Source of the DNA: Elstera sp043721315
GTDB lineage: Bacteria; Pseudomonadota; Alphaproteobacteria; Elsterales; Elsteraceae
Assembly (NCBI GenBank): GCA_043721315.1
Contig: JAYSQZ010000065.1
Location: 1 to 20,154 of the forward strand
Length of the DNA stretch: 20,154 nucleotides
Direction of reading: 5' to 3'
Positions 13,709 to 20,154 of the stretch are shown here, piece after piece (within the stretch, counting starts at the first letter, position 1; every line of letters begins with the position of its first letter). Made by a program: the position numbers and the translations under genes. A model generated the notes under the pieces. It saw nothing but the letters and a program-made list of their open reading frames with translations, was not told where the DNA came from and made no database searches.

Positions 13709-16700
13709 TGGCCAAACCGAGGCACACGTAAATCAAGGGTCATCGGGAACTCTCCGGTGATTTCTTCAGGCGGCACCGAAACGATTCCCGGCGTATGCCC
13801 ATAATCTTGGAAGCGCGCCTTGCGGCGGGACTCGGCCTCGTAAGAATTAATGGGAATATCATCATAGGCACGCCCCCCCGGATGCGCCACATGATAAATG
13901 CACCCCCCGAGCGAGCGATTGTTCCACAGGTCCAGCACGTCGAAGGTTAGCGGCGCGTTGGCTGGGAGGGCCGGATGCAGGCAGTTAGTGGGTGCCCACG
14001 CCTTATAGCGCACCCCCCCCACGGCCTCGCCCCGCACTTCGGTTGCGGTCATCGGCACGCGGCGGCCATTGCAAGTGATGACGTGACGGCCCGAAACAAG
14101 CCCGCTGGCCTTCACTTGCAAGCGTTCGGTAGAGCTATCGACATAGCGCACCGTGCCACCAATCGCCCCGGTTTCGCCAAGTACGTGCCAGGGTTCGAGC
14201 GCGTGGGTAATCTCCAATGTCACCCCGCCCGCCTCCACGCTACCGTGGGTTGGGAAGCGGAATTGGCGTTGTGCTTCGAACCACGCCGGATCGAAGTCAT
14301 AGCCCACCTGCCGCAGGTCCGACAAAACCTCCAAGAAATCTTGCCAAACGAAATGCGGCAGAAAGAACTTATCGTGCAAGCTGGTGCCCCAGCGCACGAA
14401 CTTGCCCTGCTGCGCTTCCCGCCAGAACCACGCCGTGAGCGCCCGCAGCAGCAACTGCTGGGCGAGGCTCATCTGCCCATCGGGCGGCATCTCGAAACCA
14501 CGAAACTCCACCAAGCCCAAACGACCCGTTGGGCCATCGGGCGAGAAGAGCTTATCAATGCAAATTTCCGTGCGGTGGGTATTGCCAGTCACATCGACCA
14601 GCAAATTACGGAACAGTCTGTCCATCAGCCACGCGGGCGGCATCGGCCCTTGTCCGGGCGCGGGCACTTGTGCGAGGGCGATTTCAAGCTCGTACAAGCC
14701 TTCATGCCGGGCTTCATCAATACGCGGGGCTTGGCTGGTTGGCCCAATGAATAGGCCCGAGAACAGGTAGCTAAGCGACGGGTGCCGCTGCCAATACAGC
14801 ACAAAACTCTTGAGCAAATCCGGGCGGCGGATAAAGGGCGAATCATTCAGCGACGGGCCGCCCAAGACCAGATGATTACCCCCGCCGGTGCCAATCGAAC
14901 GGCCATCGACCATGAATTTATCGGCGGTGAGCTTGCACTCGCGGGCCATTTTATACAGCTCTTCGGTGATCTCCACCGCCTCTTTCCAGCTTGCCGCCGG
15001 GTGAACATTAACCTCGATCACGCCCGGATCGGGGGTGACTTTCAGCAGACGCAAACGCGGATCGTTGGGCGGCGGGTAGCCTTCGATGCGAACCGGCACG
15101 CGCAGGCGTTCTGCAACGGCTTCCACTTCGGCGATCAGATCGAGATAATCTTCCAGCGCGCGCACAGGCGGAATGAAGACCGATAGGTAATGCCCGCAAG
15201 GCTCCACCGTGATGGCGGTTCGCACAACGCCGTCGATGATCTTTTGCTCAACCCGCCCCTGCCCTGGTGTCGATCCAACCGCATCCTGAGTGCCCGACGC
15301 CGAACGCTCCGACCGTTGCGCGCGGAAATCCGGCAGTGGTGCGCGCGGCTCGCTCGGGTCTTGCGGATGGATATAAGGATAATCGCCTTCGCCCACATAG
15401 GGCAGCGTGCCGAGCGGCAGGCGGTAGCCTAGGGCCGAGTCGCCCGGCACTGCGAAAATCGCCTTGCGGCGCACCCGCCACTGTTCGCTCATCCAGCCAC
15501 GCCCAGCGCGGGCGTTCCAGCGCTGAATCGGCAGTACATAGCCTACGGGGCTGGATAGGCCACGCTCGAAGACGCGGACCATGCGGGCGCGCTCTTCAGG
15601 ATTGTCGATCTTGGGATCGTCCGGCGTTACATTTTCGGGCAGCAGCGCTTCTTTTGCCACCCATTCCGGTTGATCTTCAAACACCGGATGGACGAAATCG
15701 GCCTCAACCCCCAAGCCCGCCGCGATTGCGCGCAAAAAGGCCGAGGCCATTTCGGCGGTCACAGGGGTGTCGCCGTCTTGGCTCTCGCCTGCGATAAGAG
15801 TGCCGTCGCGCCACACTGGCACGCCATCGGCACGCCAATAAAGTGAATAGCCCCAGCGCGGCAGGCTTTCCCCAGGATACCATTTGCCCTGCCCGTGGTG
15901 AAGCAAGCCGCCCGGCGCAAAATGGCCGCGCATTTTACGGATCAATCTATCCGCATAGCCCGCTTTGGTCGGCCCCACGGCATCGCCATTCCATTCGGGC
16001 GCTTCCACGTCTTCGACCGATACGAACGTCGGCTCGCCCCCGGTGGTCAGGCGCACATCGTGGGCGACTAAATCGGCATTAACCTTTTCGCCCAGAGCGA
16101 GGAGGGCCTGCCAGCGCGCGCCGGTGAACGGTTTAGTGATCCGCACGGCTTCGGCAATGCGCGATACGCTCATCTCGAAGTGGAAATTCACTTCCGCCGG
16201 TTCCGCCATGCCCGAAATCGGGGCTGCCGAACGGTAGTGCGGTGTGGCCGCCAGCGGAATATGGCCTTCACCCGCAAATAGACCGGAGGTGGAATCGAGG
16301 CCAACCCACCCCGCGCCGGGCAGGTAGACTTCTGTCCAGGCATGGAGATCGGTGAAATCCTCCTGAGTGCCTTTCGGGCCTTCCAGCGGGTCCACGTCCG
16401 CCTTCATCTGAATGAGATAGCCCGACACGAACCGCGCGGCATAACCGAGCGTCCGCAACACCTGCACTTGCAGCCACGCGCTATCGCGGCACGAACCGGT
16501 ACCGAGGAAGAGGGTTTCTTCTGGGGCCTGCACCCCTGGCTCCATACGAATGACATAGCCGATGCGCTGCTGAAGCGCGGCATTCAGCGCTACCAGAAAA
16601 TCAATACTCCGGCCCCGCCACGCCCCAAACTCCGCCACCAGCGCATCGAACAACGGCCCATGCGGCTCAACATCGCGGTAGGCGGCAAGGTCGCCGGTCA

Positions 16701-17025
16701 GCGCGCCGTCATAGGTAAAGGGCACCGTTTCGGCGTAAGGCTCGACGAAGAAATCAAACGGATTGATGATCGAAAGGTCGGCCAGAAGATCGACTTCGAT
16801 GGAGAAATGATCAATCGGATCGGGGAAAACAACGCGCGCCAACCAGTTGCCGTGCGGATCTTGCTGCCAGTTGATGAAATGCCCCACCGGCAAAATCTTC
16901 AAGGCATAGTTCGGCACTTTCGTGCGGCTATGCGGTGCCGGCCTAAGGCGGATCACCTGCGGACCCAAGCGGATCGGGCGATTGTAACGATACGCGGTGA
17001 GATGATGGAGGGCGGCTTTGAGCAT
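13705..17025 (-). CDS. large transglutaminase-like protein with C-terminal DUF2126
   Basis: This protein of about 1106 residues starts MLKAALHHLTAYRYNRPIRL, the usual start of the family, so I place the start at the ATG 17023-17025. The frame stays open to a TTG at 17139, giving 38 extra, unlike-family residues. An N-terminal transglutaminase-associated domain (LGPQVIRLRPAPHSRTK at 20-36) is followed by a transglutaminase core with C179 (LGTGSCRDSAWLQ), H228 (DLHAWTEVYL) and D244 (WVGLDSTSG). The remaining ~750 residues are the DUF2126 region, with segments such as RLTTGGEPTFVS and DGRSIGTGGGNHLVLGGPS. No signal peptide is seen. It is the first gene of the transglutaminase/ATP-grasp/alpha-E operon. 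The C-terminal part resembles, in its repeated GG and His/Glu motifs, a second enzymatic domain of unknown chemistry. Confidence 0.88.
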   Translation of the reverse strand: MLKAALHHLTAYRYNRPIRLGPQVIRLRPAPHSRTKVPNYALKILPVGHFINWQQDPHGNWLARVVFPDPIDHFSIEVDLLADLSIINPFDFFVEPYAETVPFTYDGALTGDLAAYRDVEPHGPLFDALVAEFGAWRGRSIDFLVALNAALQQRIGYVIRMEPGVQAPEETLFLGTGSCRDSAWLQVQVLRTLGYAARFVSGYLIQMKADVDPLEGPKGTQEDFTDLHAWTEVYLPGAGWVGLDSTSGLFAGEGHIPLAATPHYRSAAPISGMAEPAEVNFHFEMSVSRIAEAVRITKPFTGARWQALLALGEKVNADLVAHDVRLTTGGEPTFVSVEDVEAPEWNGDAVGPTKAGYADRLIRKMRGHFAPGGLLHHGQGKWYPGESLPRWGYSLYWRADGVPVWRDGTLIAGESQDGDTPVTAEMASAFLRAIAAGLGVEADFVHPVFEDQPEWVAKEALLPENVTPDDPKIDNPEERARMVRVFERGLSSPVGYVLPIQRWNARAGRGWMSEQWRVRRKAIFAVPGDSALGYRLPLGTLPYVGEGDYPYIHPQDPSEPRAPLPDFRAQRSERSASGTQDAVGSTPGQGRVEQKIIDGVVRTAITVEPCGHYLSVFIPPVRALEDYLDLIAEVEAVAERLRVPVRIEGYPPPNDPRLRLLKVTPDPGVIEVNVHPAASWKEAVEITEELYKMARECKLTADKFMVDGRSIGTGGGNHLVLGGPSLNDSPFIRRPDLLKSFVLYWQRHPSLSYLFSGLFIGPTSQAPRIDEARHEGLYELEIALAQVPAPGQGPMPPAWLMDRLFRNLLVDVTGNTHRTEICIDKLFSPDGPTGRLGLVEFRGFEMPPDGQMSLAQQLLLRALTAWFWREAQQGKFVRWGTSLHDKFFLPHFVWQDFLEVLSDLRQVGYDFDPAWFEAQRQFRFPTHGSVEAGGVTLEITHALEPWHVLGETGAIGGTVRYVDSSTERLQVKASGLVSGRHVITCNGRRVPMTATEVRGEAVGGVRYKAWAPTNCLHPALPANAPLTFDVLDLWNNRSLGGCIYHVAHPGGRAYDDIPINSYEAESRRKARFQDYGHTPGIVSVPPEEITGEFPMTLDLRVPRFGQ

Positions 17026-17089
17026 AAGAGTATCAAACGCTACCCCCTGATGGGCCGCAATATTTATATGCGAGAAACGTGATAATTTT

Positions 17090-17123
17090 ATAAGTGCGGT
17101 CTGGGTGGTCGCCGCGCACTTAT
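17090..17123. promoter_or_regulatory. 9-bp inverted repeat ATAAGTGCG / CGCACTTAT
   Basis: Exact 9-bp arms (17090-17098 and 17115-17123) around a 16-base GC-rich spacer, about 65-100 bases upstream of the DUF2126 gene start. It may be a leader hairpin of that transcript or an operator. Confidence 0.45.
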
Positions 17124-17163
17124 CAGTCGGCACAATCAAGGCCGCTCACGGGAGGGATACAGA

Positions 17164-17196
17164 ATGCACCCCCTCCGCCGATGGCGTTGGGCTTGA
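17164..17196 (+). CDS. possible 10-residue leader peptide MHPLRRWRWA
   Basis: An ATG at 17164 is preceded by GGGAGGG at good spacing and opens a 10-codon frame (MHPLRRWRWA) ending in TGA at 17194-17196. It lies 170 bases before the LacI regulator gene on the same strand. The ribosome site is better than that of the LacI gene itself. No attenuator hairpin immediately after it is obvious, so regulation by this peptide is speculative. Confidence 0.25.
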   Translation: MHPLRRWRWA

Positions 17197-17228
17197 TCGC
17201 CAAGGCCAGAAGATGATCTTCATGGCTC

Positions 17229-17243
17229 ATAAAAATGTTTTAT
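17229..17243. promoter_or_regulatory. palindrome ATAAAA-ATG-TTTTAT
   Basis: Perfect 6-bp arms around ATG in the AT-rich region upstream of the LacI gene. It lacks the central CG of typical LacI-family operators, so it is only a loose candidate site. Confidence 0.25.
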
Positions 17244-17365
17244 ATCAATAACTTAATGCGGCATCAACGCTCTCCAAACAACAAATTTTGAAAATGGCGC
17301 GATTGAATGATTGATTTAGTTTTTATCGAGCCTTAAGATCAAAAGACCAAAGGGGGCCTAAGGTT

Positions 17366-18442
17366 GTGAAAAGCAAAAGTGCCATTGGTGCGATCGCTAA
17401 AGCCGCTGGGGTAAGCACCGCAACGGTTGATCGCGTGATTAACGAGCGTCCCGGCGTGTCACCGGAAACGGTTCGCAAAGTACGGGAGGCGATGGAGGCA
17501 GGGGGTATACGCACGCCCAAGCTGGGTCGGCCAAAGAAAGAGAATTTCCGTTTTGCGTTTGTCCTTCCGGCAGCACGCACGCCGTTTTTCGATATGGTGG
17601 ACCGGGTTATCGCTAAATCAGCCAGTGATTTTCGACACCGCCATATCACCGAGCTTGCTTATCGCTTCGATGCCAACGCCCCGGAGCGATTTGCTGAAGG
17701 GTTGGCCGGGCTTACAGGATGTAACGGTGTTGCGGTTCTGGCACCAGATCATCCGCAGATCAAGTTTGCGCTGAACGCGCTGGTTCGATCAGGCGTTCAC
17801 GTGGTCACGTTGTTGTCAGACGTGGCGGGTACCGGGCGCGCGGCCTACATTGGGTCCGACAATCGGGCGGCGGGGCGCACGGCAGCGCTGTTGTGCGGGC
17901 GGATTATCGGCGCGGCGCGGCGGGCACGGTTAGTGTTAACCTCGCAGAAGGGCAACCGACTTTCTGCCGAAATTGATCGGCGCATCGGCTTCGCGCAACT
18001 TTTGGAAGAGCGTTATCCGAATATCGAGTTGCTGCGAATCCCCGATCTCCCAGAAGGGGATGAGGCGATTGGCACAGCGATAACCACACTCCTCGCCACC
18101 GAGGCGAAGAGCGGGCCGATTGCCGGATTTTATAACGTCGGGGCCGGAACCTCCGCACTGCTGCGGGCGGTAACGGCCACTCTGAAAGACCCCGACATCG
18201 TCAGCGTCGCCCATGATTTTACCGATCAGAACGCGGCACTGTTGAATAAGGGGAAACTATCCTTCGTGTTGAATGAAGATATTCGCGTGCATGTTCTTAC
18301 CGCAGCACGAGCGTTACTAGCGCTGTGTGAAAATCAGCGCGGCGTACCCTTCTTTGTTCCGCCTCGTGTGGAAATCATCACGAGCGAAAACATCTCCAGC
18401 AGTTTCGATCCCTCGATTCTGATGGAGGAAGACGGACTATAA
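17366..18442 (+). CDS. LacI-family transcriptional regulator
   Basis: This 358-residue regulator has an N-terminal LacI helix-turn-helix (GAIAKAAGVSTATVDRVINE, residues 8-27, with the hinge-like continuation RPGVSPETVRKV) and a periplasmic-binding-protein-like effector domain (about 62-340). The recognition segment reads STATVDRVIN where many family members have SxATVSRVLN. The start is a GTG at 17366; GGGGG lies about ten bases upstream. It is 38 bases upstream of the binding-protein gene on the same strand and is probably the local regulator of this uptake operon, responding to the transported sugar or a derivative. The ligand cannot be read from sequence. Confidence 0.9.
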   Translation: MKSKSAIGAIAKAAGVSTATVDRVINERPGVSPETVRKVREAMEAGGIRTPKLGRPKKENFRFAFVLPAARTPFFDMVDRVIAKSASDFRHRHITELAYRFDANAPERFAEGLAGLTGCNGVAVLAPDHPQIKFALNALVRSGVHVVTLLSDVAGTGRAAYIGSDNRAAGRTAALLCGRIIGAARRARLVLTSQKGNRLSAEIDRRIGFAQLLEERYPNIELLRIPDLPEGDEAIGTAITTLLATEAKSGPIAGFYNVGAGTSALLRAVTATLKDPDIVSVAHDFTDQNAALLNKGKLSFVLNEDIRVHVLTAARALLALCENQRGVPFFVPPRVEIITSENISSSFDPSILMEEDGL

Positions 18443-18480
18443 AGACCTAACAAACCAAATAAAATCGGGAGGTTACACCA

Positions 18481-19806
18481 ATGACTGTGAAACAACTTTC
18501 ACTCGTCACCAGCGCGCTTGCGCTCGGGCTTATGGCATCTGGCGGGGCCAGCGCTCAATCCAAAAGCCTTACCCTCTGTTGGGCGGCGTGGGATCCGGCG
18601 AATGCGCTGGTTGAAATGTCCAAAGATTTCACCAAAAAAACTGGCATCGAGATGAAATATGAGTTCGTGCCCTGGCCGAACTTCGCCGACCGGATGCTGA
18701 ACGAGCTTAACGCGCGCGGTAAACTCTGCGATCTGCTGATTGGCGATAGCCAGTGGATCGGTACGGCGGCGACCGAAAAACACTATGTCGAACTGACTGA
18801 TTTTTTCGCCAAAAATAACATCAGCATGAACGACTTCTTGGAGCCTGCGGTCGAGGGCTATTCGACTTGGCCGAAGAACAGCAAGAAATACTGGGCCTTG
18901 CCCGCGATGGGCGATGCCGTTGCCTGGACCTACCGGAAAGACTGGTTCAACCGGGCCGACCTGAAAGCAGCCTTCAAGGCAAAATACGGCTACGACCTCG
19001 CCCCGCCCGCCAATTGGACGCAGTTGAAGCAAGTGGCGGAGTTCTTCCAGGGTCGCGAGATCGACGGCAAAAAGGTTTACGGCGCGGCCCTCTACACCGA
19101 GCGCGGCTCGGAAGGCATTACCATGGGCTTTACCTCGGCGTTCTACGCCTGGGGTGCGCGCTACGATAATCCTAATAAGCCTTATGATATGAAGGGCTTT
19201 ATCAACAGCCCTGACGCTGTGGAAGCGCTAACCGCCTATAAGGCGCTGTACGATTGCTGCACCCCGCCGGGCCATTCCAACGCCTATATGACCGAAAATC
19301 TCGATGCCTATAAGTCCGGTCAAGTGGCAATGCAGATGAACTTCATCGCCTTCTTCCCCGGAATTGCTAAAGATCCGAACGTCGGCGGGGAGAAAACCGG
19401 CTTTTTCTCCAACCCAAACCAGAAAACTGCAGGGGCCACCTTAGGCGGCCAAGGGATTTCGGTTGTCGCTTATTCCGATAAGCAAGACATGGCCAAAGAA
19501 TATCTGAAGTGGTTCGCTCAACCGAGCATTCAGAAAACTTGGTGGGATGTCGGCGGTGCGCCTGCCCATAAATCGGTCGTCGATGCGCCCGGCTTTGCCA
19601 CCAGCACGCCCTATGCCCAGGTCTATCTCGACTCGCTGAAAAAGGTGCAGGATTTCTGGCAGGAGCCGAGCTATGCCCAGCTTCTTCAGGCCATGCAGAA
19701 GCGCGTCCACACCTACGTGGTTGCCGGCAGCGGTACCGCGCAAGAGGCGCTCGACGGCCTCCTGAAGGATTGGACGGAGGTTTTTAAGGACGACGGTAAA
19801 CTCTAG
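18481..19806 (+). CDS. sugar ABC transporter periplasmic binding protein, family 1 (SBP_bac_1)
   Basis: This is a 441-residue periplasmic binding protein of the maltose/oligosaccharide class. Residues 1-25 form a signal peptide (K4, a hydrophobic stretch, likely cleavage ASA-Q). The mature protein has the two-lobe SBP_bac_1 pattern: LCWAAWDPANALVEM near 32-46, CDLLIGDSQWIG near 82-93, WALPAMGDAVAWTYRKDWF and NFIAFFPGIAKD. Several aromatic residues fit a sugar-binding cleft. A strong GGGAGGT ribosome site precedes the ATG. The 3' end carries an inverted repeat and the following spacer an intrinsic-terminator-like hairpin, consistent with expression above the downstream permease. The substrate is unknown; it is a different transporter class from the RbsABC-type importer in the left part of the window. 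Confidence 0.92.
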   Translation: MTVKQLSLVTSALALGLMASGGASAQSKSLTLCWAAWDPANALVEMSKDFTKKTGIEMKYEFVPWPNFADRMLNELNARGKLCDLLIGDSQWIGTAATEKHYVELTDFFAKNNISMNDFLEPAVEGYSTWPKNSKKYWALPAMGDAVAWTYRKDWFNRADLKAAFKAKYGYDLAPPANWTQLKQVAEFFQGREIDGKKVYGAALYTERGSEGITMGFTSAFYAWGARYDNPNKPYDMKGFINSPDAVEALTAYKALYDCCTPPGHSNAYMTENLDAYKSGQVAMQMNFIAFFPGIAKDPNVGGEKTGFFSNPNQKTAGATLGGQGISVVAYSDKQDMAKEYLKWFAQPSIQKTWWDVGGAPAHKSVVDAPGFATSTPYAQVYLDSLKKVQDFWQEPSYAQLLQAMQKRVHTYVVAGSGTAQEALDGLLKDWTEVFKDDGKL

Positions 19807-19818
19807 GGGGAAACCTCC
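19777..19818 (+). other. 8-bp inverted repeat across the binding-protein stop codon
   Basis: GGAGGTTT (19777-19784) and AAACCTCC (19811-19818) are exact reverse complements, with the TAG stop between them. It may be an mRNA 3'-protecting stem upstream of the terminator-like hairpin. Confidence 0.4.
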
Positions 19819-19851
19819 GAGTAGCCTTTGCTGCACCAACGTCTCACCCTG

Positions 19852-19882
19852 GGGGGTGGGGTTCGCCCTGCCCCCGCTTTTT
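19852..19882 (+). terminator. intrinsic terminator/attenuator between binding protein and permease
   Basis: GGGGGTGGGG (19852-19861), loop TTCG (19862-19865) and CCCTGCCCCC (19866-19875) form a 10-bp stem with two central G-T pairs. GCTTTTT follows (19876-19882). It lies between two genes that must work together, so it probably acts as a partial terminator reducing permease relative to binding protein. CACCC at 19845-19849 could pair with GGGTG (19854-19858) as a competing structure. Confidence 0.75.
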
Positions 19883-19910
19883 CCGCGCTCCGATTCCGTG
19901 AGGCTCCGCG

Positions 19911-20154
19911 ATGCTTCGCTCCGCAACGCCGCTGCGGGGGATGACCGACCGAACGCTTGCCTGGTTGTTTATCGGCCCAACGATCCTTCTGTTGCTGGCC
20001 TTCAACCTGTTCCCGTTGATTTGGACGATTATCCTCTCCTTTACCAACTACCGCGCTAATCGCCCCAGTGCCGCGATTTCGGGGGTTGGTTTCGATAATT
20101 ATTCCCGGCTGATGAACGACGAGGCCGTGTGGGGCTATTTGCAATCCACCGCGC
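19911..20154 (+). CDS. sugar ABC transporter permease, MalF-like (3' end outside window)
   Basis: The first 81 codons of an inner-membrane permease are visible, starting MLRSATPLRGMTDRTLAWLF. A first membrane segment spans about residues 17-42 (rich in leucine and isoleucine, with the FNLFPLIW pattern), followed by LSFTNYR and GFDNYSRLMND, which are typical of the N-terminus of MalF/UgpA-type permeases. The ATG at 19911 has GTGAGG about seven bases upstream; a second ATG (19941) has poorer spacing. It follows the family-1 binding protein by 104 bases that include a terminator-like hairpin. The rest of the gene and any MalG-like partner and ATPase lie beyond the window. Confidence 0.85.
   Translation, partial: MLRSATPLRGMTDRTLAWLFIGPTILLLLAFNLFPLIWTIILSFTNYRANRPSAAISGVGFDNYSRLMNDEAVWGYLQSTA

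Larger units (their letters stand above)
17026..17365. promoter_or_regulatory. divergent intergenic region between the DUF2126 gene and the LacI gene
   Basis: About 340 bases without a firm gene, serving as upstream region for both divergent units. It contains a 9-bp inverted repeat (17090-17123), a possible 10-residue leader ORF with a strong ribosome site (17164-17196), a palindrome ATAAAA-ATG-TTTTAT (17229-17243) and an AT-rich stretch from about 17220 to 17340. No -10/-35 pair is clear enough to assign. Confidence 0.5.

Noticed and set aside
17026..17139. Upstream extension of the DUF2126 protein to a TTG at 17139
   Set aside because: The extra 38 residues are unlike the family. The conserved start MLKAALHHLTAYRY is at the ATG 17025, and the extension would contain the 9-bp inverted repeat.
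1..20154. CRISPR array, tRNA or rRNA genes
   Set aside because: No regularly spaced repeats and no tRNA-like cloverleaf or rRNA-like sequence were seen on reading both strands. Only the 12-base two-copy tandem repeat was found.

Overview
The window looks like chromosomal DNA of a fairly GC-rich Gram-negative bacterium, most likely an alphaproteobacterium (possibly Rhodospirillales). That placement is inferred from the gene families, the strong GGAGG ribosome sites, the use of GTG starts and the base composition; no rRNA or other marker gene is present to prove it.

Layout. Positions 1-97 are the right-hand end of an insertion sequence, probably of the IS1595 family: a transposase C-terminus plus a likely terminal repeat. 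Positions 221-10172 form a catabolic island. On the minus strand one unit runs from about 5873 down to 221: sugar ABC ATPase, permease, periplasmic binding protein, aldo/keto reductase and lactonase. Upstream of it, also on the minus strand, lie a fumarylacetoacetate-hydrolase-family enzyme (6139-6975), a short-chain dehydrogenase (7096-7863) and an IclR regulator (7979-8791). An enolase-superfamily dehydratase (8886-10172) is divergent from the regulator. Together these encode every step of the non-phosphorylative L-fucose route: L-fucose to L-fuconolactone (reductase), L-fuconate (lactonase), 2-keto-3-deoxy-L-fuconate (dehydratase), 2,4-diketo-3-deoxy-L-fuconate (short-chain dehydrogenase), then pyruvate plus L-lactate (hydrolase), together with a dedicated importer and regulator. 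Related sugars such as D-arabinose or L-galactose are possible alternative substrates.

Positions 10262-17025 (minus strand) hold a three-gene operon: a ~1106-residue transglutaminase/DUF2126 protein, an 834-residue fusion of a circularly permuted ATP-grasp domain with an alpha-E domain, and a 302-residue transglutaminase-like protein. The family association is known from comparative genomics as a predicted peptide-ligation/modification system, but to my knowledge its product and role are undetermined. This is the least understood system in the window.

Positions 17366-20154 (plus strand) begin a second sugar uptake locus: a LacI-type regulator, a family-1 periplasmic binding protein and the start of a MalF-like permease that runs off the window.

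Regulatory structure is plentiful. Both binding-protein genes are followed by intrinsic-terminator-like hairpins that would favour excess binding protein. Two hairpins overlapping stop codons separate the convergent dehydratase and transglutaminase genes. A 17-base near-repeat (14 of 17 identical) lies in the promoter regions of the dehydratase and of the short-chain dehydrogenase and may be the IclR operator. No tRNA, rRNA or CRISPR array was seen.
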